DNA of 64,000 nucleotides from Galbula dea (taxonomy: Eukaryota > Chordata > Aves > Piciformes > Galbulidae): assembly GCA_013399015.1 (NCBI GenBank), contig VWZX01009095.1, positions 310,001-374,000 on the forward strand, given 5' to 3'. Under the pieces are notes generated by a model that ran no database searches, was not told the origin of the DNA, and saw only the letters and a list, made by a program, of their open reading frames with translations. Made by a program: the position numbers and the translations under genes. Below, one piece after another: positions 25,171-36,368 of this stretch (positions within the stretch are counted from its first letter, which is position 1; each line of letters opens with the position of its first letter).

Positions 25171-25347
25171 GTATCAGAGAATCATGAAGGTTGGAAGAGA
25201 CTTCCAAGATCTTCAAGTCCAACCATCAACCTATCACCACCATGCCACTAAACCATGTCCTTAAGTAACATCTCTATGCTTTTAAACCCCTCCAGGGATG
25301 GTGACTCCACCACTGCCCTGGGCAGCCTGGGCCAATGCCTAAAACTG
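25171..25347 (-). mobile_element. CR1 LINE 3' end
   Basis: The stretch begins tatcagagaatcatgaaggt, then caagtccaaccatcaaccta, caccaccatgccactaaacc, cctccagggatggtgactcc and cctgggcagcctgggccaat. This is a minus-strand CR1 tail plus the last codons of ORF2. The words match the copies at 34213 and 45128 closely, marking them as one subfamily, distinct from the 8224/23745 type. It is 5'-truncated. Confidence 0.93.
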
Positions 25348-27061
25348 TAGCTGAAGTCTCAGCCCTTTGGCTGAACACTCAATACACCAGCAGCTGATGT
25401 GGGTAAAATAACAAACACCCACACACTGAAATCTTTCTAGTCACTGTGGAAATTTTAGGCCACTGCTGGTGAATTACAATTCCTGACCCAGAAATGCAGC
25501 AGTGCCCATCCAGCCTTTTGATCCCTGCAGGCTTTCCAGAAGCATCACTCTCTAAAGTTGTCAGCACTGTATGTTACAAAGATAGATGGTTAGCAGGGAA
25601 GCAGGTAACACAGAGGCAGCCTTTCCTGCAGTGCAAGGAGCACACAGAACCCTTCTTCAAACCTTCCTCAGCAAACCCAAGGGCTAGCAATGAAGCTATG
25701 GAAGAAGAGGGTGTTGCACATTTTCAGACCAAGCCTGCAAAAGACATTGGGAGCCTTGCTGCATGGAAAGTCAAGCCTTTGGAGAATTCTCCTCATGCAA
25801 ACAATCACCAGACTACATGAACTTTAGAAGTAAATTATTGGAGTTGGAAGAATACAAAAAAAGACACTCCCATTTCAGGGTTTCCCTACCAGGGTTCTGG
25901 GATTAGAGGTCCAGGCTTTAACATCATCACCATATGTCAGGCTGTCTCACATTTTGCTGGTTAAAACACAACCTATTATTTTTATATTTGTTGAAGAAAC
26001 AGTAGCCAGGAAATTCTTTTAGACTTCTATTACTCACACAGAGTTTCCTCCTCCTCAGATATTTCAGTCTTTATTTTTTTCTTAAACAAGCAGAGAATGG
26101 TTCTTCTGTTCATGTTGTGTCTGTTCTGAGCAGTGCAAGGTTTATTGATCTCTCTCTCTCTCTGACAGCTGGGATCTAGTTGTGGAATTCTGCACTGAGT
26201 GATGAGTTCACTTTGGCCTGAAAGAGTTCAGGCTACTCATTAAGTGAATATATTGAGGCTGGAGAGATTAGTAGGTCTCTAGTTTCAGATACTTATTATA
26301 TTTTTAAACCCAAATGAAAGAAAGAAATCATATTTTTACAATAACTGTTTACAGCAGAATGGTTTTTATTGCATTTAAAGTCTTCTCTTATTCTTGGAAA
26401 GCAGACAAAAATCTGAACCTGAAACCTCCTTTAGCCTTGGATGTGTATCCAACCTCAAAGAATCTAGCCTCCCTATCTGCCTGTCATGCACTGTGATAAT
26501 TTTCAATACTTCAGTCAAGAAATAAATCTAATCATACAGATTTTCCCAGTCCTAGTGTACTAAGAAAACCTGTTTCTCCCATGGCACAATTACCACCTAC
26601 TTATAGCTTCCAATTCCACTTTCCAAAGCTGAGTAAACCATCACTGTCCCTCAGGATAGGGGGTTCTTTGCTAGCAGTGCAGATGTTAACCCTCACACAA
26701 CACAGAGGGACTGGTCAAGGCTTTCCTGAAACCAGGTAGGTTTCTCTTACCATATAAAATGCTTCACAAGGTCAAATTGGCCAAGCATTGCAGGAACCCA
26801 CAGGAAGTGATTCAACCAAATATGGTTTTGCCAACAAAATTTCAGCTCCTATTTCTCTGCATTTTTCAGTGGTGATAGCAGCAGTGCAGAGGTATTGACT
26901 AGTCTGGGGTTTATGTAGAGGATCTTCACCCAGTGACAGTGTTTTTCACCCCAGAAAACCCAAACTGAAACAGCCTGGTTAGTTGGTGTAGGAGAACAGT
27001 AGCATAAATAGGCACATTTGACCAAGTCACACCTGCAGTTTGTCTGGAACCTTAGCTTCAT
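25348..27061. other. Non-coding, contains short (TC)n
   Basis: No gene is recognised. The 108-residue frame at 25494-25820 has no motif. The small TC run at 26149-26163 is listed separately. Confidence 0.5.
26149..26163. repeat. (TC)n microsatellite
   Basis: An uninterrupted TC run of about seven units followed by gacagc. Confidence 0.85.
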
Positions 27062-27505
27062 GAAGATGGGGAAGGGTCTAGATGGGAAGCCCTGTGAGGA
27101 GTGGCTGAACTCACTTGGTTTGTTCAGCCTGGGCAAGAGGAGACTGAGGGGAGACCTCAGCATGCTCTACAGCTTCCTGACAAGGGGAAGCAGAGGGGTA
27201 GGAGCTGATCTCTTCTCTCTGCTGACCAGAGATAGCAGCCATGGGAACATCATGAAGCTGTGTCAGGGGAGGGTTAGGCTAGACACTAGAAGGTTCTTCC
27301 CCCAGAGGGTGGTGGAGCACTGGAACAGGCTCCCCAGGGCAGTAGTTAGGATATAAATCCTGACAGGATTCCAGAAGCATTTGGCCAAGGCCCTCAGGCA
27401 CATGGTGTCATTTTTGGGGTTGTCCTGAGCAGAGACAGGAGTTGGATTCCATGATCCTTGTGGGTCCTTCCAGCTCAGGAGGTTCTGTGATTCTCATGTC
27501 TCTAG
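27062..27505 (+). mobile_element. CR1 LINE 3' part, different subfamily
   Basis: An almost open frame up to about 27356 shows LGLFSLGKRRLRGDL, a DLFSLLTRDS segment and FFPQRVVEHWNRLPRAVV, the conserved CR1 ORF2 C-terminus. The 3' tail reads catttggccaaggccctcag, gcacatggtgtcatttttgg and gagttggattccatgatcct and ends in ggttctgtgattctcatg. This tail differs from the 'lines of GGGAGGTGTCCCTGCC' type at 8224 and 23745 and matches the fragment at 36229. It is therefore a second CR1 subfamily. It is 5'-truncated and the frame lacks any endonuclease or catalytic polymerase core. Confidence 0.93.
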
Positions 27506-29517
27506 CTCTGCCTTCATCAATACAAGTCAAAAATGACAGATGTACACCTCTGAGAAAGACATATTTGCCTTCAGAAGCAATCAATCCTGTTGAGGCTACT
27601 GAGCAGTGACAAAAGCAGCAGTGAGTAAATCCACACCTTCATTCTACAAGAAGAGCAGGGTTGGCCACAAACATCCTCTCAAAATCTGGGGTTTGAAAAT
27701 GCCTCCAAGCCTTTCCCCACTACTCCTGCCAGCAGGATGCCACAGAAAGCCTTCTGAAAAAAGAGCCTAATCACAAAGATGCACAGAAAATGATACTAGA
27801 GTTCAGAATGAATAATGTTCTTGCCATGAAAATCCTGCTGGTGCTGAAAGAACTTGTTCTCCTACAATAAGTTGGTGATGATTCATTATTTTACAAGAGC
27901 AACTGGAGTGGGGATTACAGGAATGGAATCAATGACAAAAGCTCTTGAGTTTATGTATTTGTGTTTCAGCTTTTTTTAATCAGCAGTGGGATAATATAAC
28001 CCTGGGGTTAAGCCTGGTGCCAGGAGAGCTCTTGAAGTCTCTAGTTGGCCACATTATGTGAGATGACAACAAAGGATGTAAATGATGTTTTCAAGATCAG
28101 GTATGGGTTCTGTTTGGGAGAAGTGGGCACAGGGTTAGCCTTGCTGAAAGGTAGCAGAAATGTAGAAATTATCAACTGGAAAAGTTATTTCAGCTTCTGA
28201 AAAGTCATAAATAAAATCAGGAAGTCTGCTAACTCTGTAGAGAATTTGTATTTCCTACTGGGAAAATATCCATCAATAGATAACACTTTGCAAGATGATA
28301 TTAAATGGGTTTCTAATGGAAGTTTTCATGTTCACAGACACTTTTGGAAATAAGCTCCACAACTTACAAGCCAGTTCATTCTCTTAGCTTGCACATCCCA
28401 AGGGTTCAGTGTATTTACAGTGTGTATAAAAGGGTTTGTTGCTTGAGGTACAACAAAGCTTGGGAACAGCTGGGTGAAGATGAAAGAACTGTAACTTGCA
28501 CTAGAGCCAGTAAGGTTAGCTCCTTGTCAACAAAGTCCCTGCAGTTTGCTTCTTGCAAGATCATGATGAGCTTGAGGAAAATCAGCTTGACAAGCAATCT
28601 CTCTATGTAGTTTAAGGCTAAGCTCTTGGCTACTTCAGCTTTGGCCTGCTGAGGGCTCAGTCCAGCTGAGAAAGCAGGACTTTAAAATGTGCTTCAGATA
28701 GCCTTTTATTTAAACAAGAATTCTCCCTTTCAAAAACTATTTTTGTGTTCTGGAAGATGTTGATGGCTAAACTGATTCCCAATCCCTTGTGGCTTCCCCT
28801 CTCCAGAGTTGCCAAAGCTTTGTTGGGGGAAGCAAATGTCTAAAACTTGGCTACCACAATCTTTCCTTCTGCCACTGACATGTAAGAGGTGATCTGCTCA
28901 GCATCATCTCTAGCCTGCTTTGATACTATGGACAAAAACCATCTGGGTTACCCTAGGAAACCTTTGCTCAGAGTCCAGTGTTAGATTCATGGCCAGGTGC
29001 CTCACCTACTTTGTAGGCCATGACTGAGGAATAGCCATTTAAATGTGAACCTCCATCCTCAGTGGCTTCAACTGTTCCTAATCAGCTGGAGAATGCTACC
29101 AACATCTCTGGTTTTGCTCAATATTTCTTTGCACTAAATACTTGATGACACTCAAAGGCTGATTTGTTTTCTCCTCACTAGGAAATAGGGCAAGAGAAGA
29201 TCACTGTGCACACAAAAGGGCTAAAAGCTGTGATAGCCACAGGGCTTAGCTGTGGTCATTCACTCCTAACAGAAGGCTCAGACTGAGAATCAGTGCTTTT
29301 CTGACTGACCACCTACACCAGGAAATTAGAGAGCACCATGGAGTGCTCCCTGTCACTGCAGGTGGGGTCTGTACCTACTCATCCTGACACAGTTTTAGCT
29401 TAAGGCTACCTGCAGCCTCACAAGTAATTCCTGGGCATGGTTTGTCAGCTAGCAAGCAGCAGAAACCAATCCTAATATCAGCCTAGGTGTATCCATCACA
29501 TACACAGCAGGACACTC
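27506..29517. other. Non-coding, nothing recognised
   Basis: Two kilobases without a recognisable gene or repeat. Frames at 28344-28610 (+) and 28415-28597 (-) overlap antiparallel without motifs. Confidence 0.5.
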
Positions 29518-29900
29518 TGTACAGGTGAAACAGACTCAACTTGAGGAAATTACCAATAAGATTAGAGTAGGACAATGACAAACAAAACAATAAATCTTAA
29601 AACACCTTCTCCTGACCCCTCCCTTCTCCCAAGGGACACAGTCCTCCTCAGACCTCTCCAACATGAGGCTTTCCCACCAGCTGCAGCTCTTCACAAACAG
29701 CATGTGTCCCTCCCTACAAGATCACAAGTCCTACCAGCAAAGCTGCTCCAGCATGAGTTCCTCTCTCTCCATGAGTCCAGAGGTCCTGCCAGGAGCCTCC
29801 TCCAGCATGGGCTTCTTACAGGTTCACAGCATCCTTGTAGGTCTCCACCTACTCTAGGGTGGGATCCTTCATGGGCTGCAGGTGGGTACCTGCAGTGACT
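29518..29900 (-). mobile_element. Avian endogenous-retrovirus LTR-like fragment, 3' half
   Basis: Read on the minus strand, it contains ccacctgcagcccatg, agcccatgctggaggaggct, cctggcaggacct, ttgctggtaggacttgtga and then the A/T-rich end gattggtaat-like sequence (plus-strand attaccaataagattaga at 29550) and aagttgagtctgtttcacc. I know this word order from a GC-rich, degenerate-repeat LTR-type element common in neoavian genomes. The internal words are shared with the opposite-strand copy at 47985-48685. It has no coding sequence. The exact family name and LTR class are not claimed. Copies lack the left half here. Confidence 0.65.
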
Positions 29901-30817
29901 GCCTGTCCACCCAGCCACTTAAAATGCATCAGGGAGTCATAGGTTTAACAGCTTGAAAAGAAGACCAAGACTTAGAAGGAAAGCTTCACTCCTTGGCTGA
30001 TGACAGTTGAGACATTGGGGGTAGCATTTGCTAGCCTTGGATGAGATTTGCACTTGTCATCTGGGATGATGTCCTGGTTGACCTTGGCATGAGTTACAAA
30101 TAAGTTCCACTTGCCCTAGGGTTATTGCTCTGACCTTTTAAAAAGCCAAATGAGGAGGGGAAAAAAAGAAACCAGAAAACAACACCAACATTTCTTGGGA
30201 GGAAACAACAGGAAAAGTAACAGAAACAAGTAAAATTAATTACAAAGGTAGATGTTTAGTAGAAAACTCTAGACAGAACATGAAAGAGCAAACTTCATTG
30301 GTGGAAGTATTGTGGCAATGGATATGTCAAAGGTCAGGGCTGGGCTGGCCACTGAATGAGTGACAGATGTTCTCTAGAACCCCTCTGCCTTTAAAACAAA
30401 CAACATAAAGATGTAAATATGGCAAGGCTCTAGGTGTTCCCTTGTCTTTGGCAAAGAAAATGATCTGCCTTTTATCTTTCTGCCTTGAAACCTCTCTCTC
30501 TGGTAGTCTTCTGAGATGCAAAGGAGGGGATTCTTTGAATCTTATTTGTGCAAATTGCAATAATTAATGTACAAAGTACTTTTGTGAGCTATTAGATATT
30601 GGGACTCCTAATTACTGTCTTGTTTGCAATAAAGTAAAATGAGAATAATATCATTGACTTGAATTCAGCTTTCCCAGACTGATGGCAGCAGAAATAGTTT
30701 CTTCTCTCTTTCTACCATGAGCTTAGTCTACACATCAGGAGAGCTGACCTCTGGTGAGGTGCCTTTCAGCCCTGTTGGCCCATGTGTCTGGATTTTCTCT
30801 GCTCTGGAGCCAACCAA
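29901..30817. other. Non-coding, nothing recognised
   Basis: No gene or known repeat is seen. A 77-residue minus frame at 30327-30560 has no motif. Confidence 0.5.
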
Positions 30818-30942
30818 CCCCTAGCCTTGGCCAGGTGGGTAAGTGTCCTCCAGCCCCCAGCCTTGGCCAGGTAGCTAGGTGTCCCCCAGCCCCTAGCCTT
30901 GGCCAGGTAGCTAGGTGTCCCCACTTCTCACCTTGGCAAGGA
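30818..30942. repeat. 36-bp minisatellite, about 3.5 copies
   Basis: Units begin at 30818, 30854 and 30890, each built on agccttggccaggt and ending in tgtcc plus a C-run. A degenerate partial unit follows to about 30942. Because 36 is divisible by three, both strands stay open across it. On the minus strand it reads as a 12-residue repeat with ATWPRLGAGG, but I see no evidence that it is translated. Confidence 0.92.
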
Positions 30943-32622
30943 GACAAAATACAGCTGAGACACATGGAATCAGAAACTGGGAAAGGTCCTGAGTCCCAGA
31001 GTGTTGATGTTGCCATGGGAACTTGAGACTCCAAGTAAAAAACTAGATTAATATATATATATTAAAAAGAAAGAACAAAAAAAACCCCATATTGAAAAAT
31101 GTCTCTTTTTAGCAGGCCAGAATATGACAGACTGTAGCCTTCACTAACTGCAAACTGAGTGTAATGTTCCTTTACTTTTTTCCCTAAAAGTGGAGGTGCA
31201 GCCATTATCCCTTTATTATCCTCAACCCTTCTCCAAACTTCAGCTCAGCTCTCTGAAACCCAGTGCTTTAAGCATTTGAATTGACCTTCTCTTTTCATTT
31301 CCCCATCTTCCTGTTGAACTGCTTTTATTCTTTCATCCTCTGCTGCACATCTCCTTCCATTTTCAGGTCCTTGCCTTTGTGTATGAACTATAGTTCTGAT
31401 GCTATATAAATCTCTGTCAGCTGAAGATAAAGTATCAAGGATAGGGTGGCTTTATCTGAACTAATTTTCTCTTCTAATGTATTTGTGTGAAAACTAATCA
31501 GTTCTATTAAAAGCATTTTTTTTCTCCCAAGCACAGCAGTAATTGCTTCATTACCTCTGCTCCTGACAATCTCATTACTGAAATCACTATACACATAGCT
31601 GAAGAACACAGAAAATGAAATGATTTTTAACATTGCTGGGATGGAGAAAATCATTCTATGACATCTCTAATAGATTTTGCAAGGTTTCTGAGGAAACCTA
31701 AGTCTAAAAGCTAAGGTAAATGAAACCTAAGAGAAAAAAGAACTACATTGCCTGTGAATATTGGTTCAAATGTGCAAGAAATCCAAACCAAATCCATGTA
31801 CAGACTGTGTCCATGCTAATAAATTGACCCTCATGAGGAAAGTCAGCTGAGCTCTGGCACCTGTCTCTGATTTAACTGTTCCCATGCTCCTTGGCATAGG
31901 TTAGGGTCAGAGACAGTTGGGCACAAGCTGGGACCAAGCATTGGCTAGAAATTATTACCAAATAAGCAGCTTGGATTCAGCATGTGGTGTTGGGGCTAAA
32001 AGATCTCAGCTGGATGGACACCTGCCAGGGAATAGTCCCTTTCCTGCTTTATTTACCAGGATAAATATAACTTGGGTTCACATGTTGTGGAAATTCCCTT
32101 TTGAAATCCTCTTGTAGTAAATGATCTTACAAATGGGAAAGTTCATTGGGACAAGAAGCTTAAAGAAATATTCTGCCACACCTACAGAGAGAAGATGGCA
32201 GGCAGAGAGATGTGATCAGTTGGCTCAGGATTGTTCCTCTTGAAGAGACAGAATCATGCCACACAACCCATGCAAACAGTTAATATGCTGAGATTTAGGC
32301 TACTTATGTTCTTCTGTGAACTACTTTTGTCTATTTTGCAGCAGCCCATTTTTTTCTGGAGAGAATTTGCAGTTTCTAAAACAATAAACTTAGAAAGGAA
32401 GAATTTAACATCTGTTTACAGAGTCTTCTGGCACCTAGCACACAGAGGTTCACTGAAGCCCATGGAGACATGAGGGGTTTATAACAACCTTATTACCATG
32501 AAAGAATTCATTTGTAAAAATACTCTCTTTTTTTTATTTTTCAGAGAAATCTGTGTGAAATATAAGCAGCAGCATTTTCATCATGACTAAACTCTTCATT
32601 TTTTTCATCTTAGTATCTTGCT
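30943..32622. other. Non-coding, contains TA run and 40-bp dispersed sequence
   Basis: No gene is recognised. A short TA run lies at 31050-31062. The 40-bp dispersed sequence is listed separately. An 88-residue minus frame at 31388-31654 covers it and has no motif. Confidence 0.5.
31606..31645 (+). repeat. 40-bp dispersed sequence, copy 2
   Basis: It matches 2571-2610 at 39 of 40 bases. Just beyond the match, aaaatcatt at 31647-31655 can pair with aatgatttt inside the copy, giving a possible hairpin that the first copy lacks. Confidence 0.75.
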
Positions 32623-32656
32623 TTTAAAGCCTAGACATTGATGTCTAGCCTTTAAA
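32623..32656. repeat. Near-perfect 34-bp palindrome (hairpin)
   Basis: The arms 32623-32638 (tttaaagcctagacat) and 32641-32656 (atgtctagcctttaaa) pair over 16 bases with one mismatch and a 2-base spacer. It is not part of a recognised repeat. It could be the joined ends of a short inverted-repeat element, or a small inverted duplication. Confidence 0.85.
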
Positions 32657-33647
32657 GCTCAGGAATTCCAAAGCAGTGAGAGGAAACAGACTCAGGAGCA
32701 TATATAAAAGAAGCTAGATCATGAGGAAAAAGAAACAGCAAGAGGAAAATCCATCAGAGCAGGAAAGCAGACAACACAACATCATGTAAATCAGAGTTGA
32801 AAAGCCTTGAAGTTGCTTTAGAAACTACATCTCCCAAAGCAATCCTTGTGTTTTCCCCATTTCTTCCTCCACAGAGAACTTGCTTTCTGAACAAAGAAAC
32901 CCCAAAAGACACCCCAACTTTTATCCTGAAAGCCATCTTCATCCTATGGGCACTGAATGACTCCAGTTCCACTTCTCCAAGCCTATCTCTTTTAAATGTC
33001 AGTTGTAGAAAAAGGCAACAAAAGTCCTTAGCAAAGTCCCACCACTGGAAAGTGAAGCTCCAGCTATGGCTGTTTGCTTTTAACTGTAAGGACATTTAGC
33101 CAGAGTTCTGAGCTTGGCCAAGTTCTTCTTTTCCTTTCAGATCAGCTGGAAACAAGAAATCTCTTTCTGAACAAACCCATTGAGGCAAGCTGATGGATTT
33201 GCTCAGCAGAGATGTTTTCTGAAAGGCTTCTATCTTCAGGAGTTTGTCTTTTGGTCTAGCTGTTGAGGTTTGTTTTCTTTGGGGTGTTTTTTGGGTTTGG
33301 ATTTGCACTTTTTTTTCCTCCTGCAAAGTGCTGGCATCAGTGCCTGGAGGCTGAGCTTGCCTGGCAGGTGTTTTTCACATAACTCCATTGCCCAGCATAA
33401 GAAACATATATTTTTACTATGAGATCATGGGCATTCTGTGTACCTTTCCTGACTATTTAACTTGACTTTGGGTAATGCTATAAAATATCTTTTTGCTTTA
33501 TTTTTTTTTCCATGGGCCAACTTCTTTATTTTTTTTCACCTGTCTTTTCAGAGGAAGGCTCAGTCCTTTTAGAACTGGACTCTCCTAAAGGGTGGCTGGC
33601 ATCTGAGTCCAGGTCTGCAAATGCTGAACTTTGCTTGTCAAGGAGAA
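32657..33647. other. Non-coding, nothing recognised
   Basis: Antiparallel frames at 32754-33095 (-) and 32797-33099 (+) have no motif. A T/G-rich low-complexity run lies at 33262-33315. Confidence 0.5.
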
Positions 33648-33868
33648 CCATAGAACCATAGACTTGTCAGAGTTGGAAGGGACCTTCAAGATCATCTGGT
33701 TCCAACCCCCCTGCCTGCCAGGGACACCTCCCACTAGATCAGGTTGCCCACAGCCCCATCCAGCCTGGCCTTAAATCTTCCAGGGATGGAGCTTCCACAG
33801 CCTCTCTGGGCAACCTGTGCCAGTGCCTCAGTACCCTCATGGTGAAGAACTTCCCCCTAATATCTAAA
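33648..33868 (-). mobile_element. CR1 LINE 3' end, same type as 8224
   Basis: The stretch starts accatagaaccatagactt and includes gatcatctggttccaacccc, gacacctcccactagatcag, gttgcccacagccccatcca, cctctctgggcaacctgtgc and accctcatggtgaagaactt. It is the reverse complement of the CR1 tail and the last ~35 codons of ORF2. Similarity ends near ccctaatatctaaatga. It is 5'-truncated. Confidence 0.93.
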
Positions 33869-34212
33869 TGAAGAATAAGGGTGTCAGACTGTTTGCACTA
33901 TTTCAGGGCCTCTCAAAGGTCTGATATTCCTTTCTCTCTTCTTATTTATTTTGCCATTTAAATCTCATTTGCTGGGTCAAAATCAAGTGGCTTTGTGCCA
34001 CCTGATAAGCCCTTCTAAGTTCTTCTTTCTGCTCTTTCCAACTACACTTGTGTTTTAGCTCATAGTAATGCTTGAACTTGTTCCTGGTGTTTTAGTAGGT
34101 ACAGATTAGCAGCCTGCTGGGGTTTCTTTGAGCTTCAGACTGTTCTTTAATTCTTTGTTAAAGTTGTGCTTTCCCTAGAGCTCTCAGAAAACTTTCTTTC
34201 CTATTTTCACAC
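33869..34212. other. Unique spacer between two CR1 copies
   Basis: About 340 bases separate two minus-strand CR1 elements of different subfamily types. Nothing is recognised in it. Confidence 0.5.
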
Positions 34213-34797
34213 AATCATTAAGGTTGGAAGAGACTCAAAGATCATCAAATCCAACCAGCAACCTATCACCACCATGTCACCACTAAACCATGGCCCCAGG
34301 TACCACACCTAGGTGGTTTTTTAACCCTCCAGGGCTGGTGACTCCACCACTGCCCTGGGCAGCCTGGGCCAATGCCTAACAACTCTTGCAGTCAAGAAAT
34401 TTTCCTTATATCCAACCTGAACCCTCCCTGGTGCAATTTGAGGCCATTTCCTCTTGTCCTTTCACTAGTCAACTGGGAGAAGAGACCAATCTCCACCTGG
34501 TTCCAACCTCCTTTCAGGGAGTTGTAGGGAGTGAGAAAGTCTCCCCTGAGCCTCCTCTTCTCCAGGCTAACCAACCCCAGTTCCCTCAGCTGCTCCTCAC
34601 AACCCTTGTGCTCTAGACCCTTCCCCAGCTTCATTGCCCTTTTTTGGTCACACTCCAGCACCTCAATTTCCTTCTTGGAATGAGGAACCCAAAACTGAAC
34701 CCATGATTCATGGTGAGGCCTCACCAGTGCCCAGTACAGAGGGACAATCACTTCTCTGGTCCTACTGGCCACCCCATTTCTGACACAAGCCATGACC
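34213..34797 (-). mobile_element. CR1 LINE, ORF2 C-terminus plus 3' end
   Basis: The tail (34213-34390) matches the 25171/45128 type: ccaaccagcaacctatcacc, caccaccatgtcaccactaa and cctgggcagcctgggccaat. A frame of 133 residues at 34392-34793 (-) keeps VASRTREVIVPLYWALVRPH, LRELGLVSLEKRRLRGDF, SERTRGNGLKL and FRLDIRK, the conserved CR1 C-terminal sequence. This is the longest uninterrupted CR1 frame in the window, but it lacks the endonuclease and the polymerase active site and so cannot support movement. Confidence 0.95.
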
Positions 34798-36228
34798 CTT
34801 TCCCCTCCTAGCCTTCCTACTCCATTTTAAAAACACTATGGACATCCTTCTGGTGCATATCTACATCTCCCAAGTCCAGCATCAAGGATGTGACCTTAGA
34901 ATGTTTATTTTCTCTCTGCCTCACATCTCTGCCTCCTCATTTCCCCTTTTCTTTTCCCCTGATTTCACTCTTTGGATTGTGTCTGTAGGAAAGAACTTCT
35001 CAGAGGCTAGGTGGCAAATTCTGGGGAAGACTGGACAACAAGAAATGGCAATGTGAGAAAGCTAAAACTTCAAAGTAACAAGACAATTAATTGGGTTTTC
35101 TACTTTGCTACCTGGAGGACCTTAGCCCACATGTAAACCACAACAACCCACTCCACCCTACAAACATTCAGGACAAAGTGAGCTCTGCTTCCACAGTGTG
35201 ATTGGCATTCCAAAGCCTTTGGAAAACTCTTTCCTGGAGTAACACAACACAGTCTTCAGGATTTAGTAAGGAATTCTCCATGTTGCAGTTTGTGTTGTGG
35301 GAGGTGTTAGGAGTCAGTAGTGCCAACAGTTGTGAAGGATTGGTGTAACAAGACCTTAGTCATGTTTAAAGAGTCTGTGCCAGCTACATCAAAATTGTTC
35401 TTTGTTCCAGTTAGGCAGCCACATACTCTGTTGCACAACCTGAGAGTGATAAGAGTATTTGTAAATTATGTGTTTGAAAGGAGCAACTTCAGATGACAAA
35501 GAAAAAGGCAGAAGGGGAGATGGAATGTGGTCAGTCTGGAGTGAGACAGGTGGCTAGAAAAGCTTCTGCAAACTGCTGGAGATCAGCTCAAATCTCCACT
35601 GCCATTTTTCATTCTACTTGTAACACACATGTATTCACAGGGGCACAAAACTGGAATTACCTGAGGCCAGTCAATAGCTGTCATTTGCTCTTCATTTTAG
35701 GGCTTGAGAAAGATCAATTTCCTCATCAAGGTTCTTCCCAGTGCACCTGGTTAAGAGAAATGAGTTAAAAACTAACTTCACAGAACACTGTTGTCTTGGT
35801 AAATGTTGTCTCATTTAGCAGTGAATAAAAAGCTGGGCTAAGCTTTCACTGCAGAACTCCAGATCCTAAGAAACATCTGTTTTTTAATTCTCTGAAAATC
35901 CCCAACTCAGCCCAGGTTCTTCGAAAGTTGTGCTGAAATTCAGCAGCATTTTTGTGCTCTGAAGCCCAGGCCTGAGGAGAGCTCTCCTCATTTGTGGTTT
36001 GGAATGGCTACCAGGTAAAATGTCTGGAGTTTTCACAAGATTAGGTGAAACTTGGTGACTTTGACAGGAGTTTTTATTTGTATTTCTGGGGTTTGACATC
36101 AGCAGAGACAGAAAAGGCAGCGTTGAGGTGGATTACACAGATTACAAGCAAAACCCAGGGTGAGCAGAAAGACAAAAACCCTTTGAACTCCAGCAAAAGA
36201 TTAGCAAAATACTTATTATCCAGAGATT
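34798..36228. other. Non-coding, nothing recognised
   Basis: No gene or repeat is recognised. The plus frame at 35493-35768 has no motif. Confidence 0.5.
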
Positions 36229-36368
36229 TTAGGAGACAGGAACACAAGCACTTGGCCAATGCTCTTAGACACATGGGGTGACTTTGGGGTTGTCCTCTGC
36301 CGAAATAGGAGTTGGACTCCATGATTCTGGTGGGTCCCTTCCAATTCAGCAGGTTCTGTGATTCTGTG
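36229..36368 (+). mobile_element. CR1 LINE 3' end, same type as 27062
   Basis: The sequence aagcacttggccaatgctct is followed by tagacacatggggtgacttt, gagttggactccatgattct, ggtgggtcccttccaattca and the terminal ttctgtgattctgtga. It is a CR1 3' tail of the subfamily seen at 27062. Its terminal octamer repeat is intact. It is 5'-truncated after the last ORF2 codons. Confidence 0.93.
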
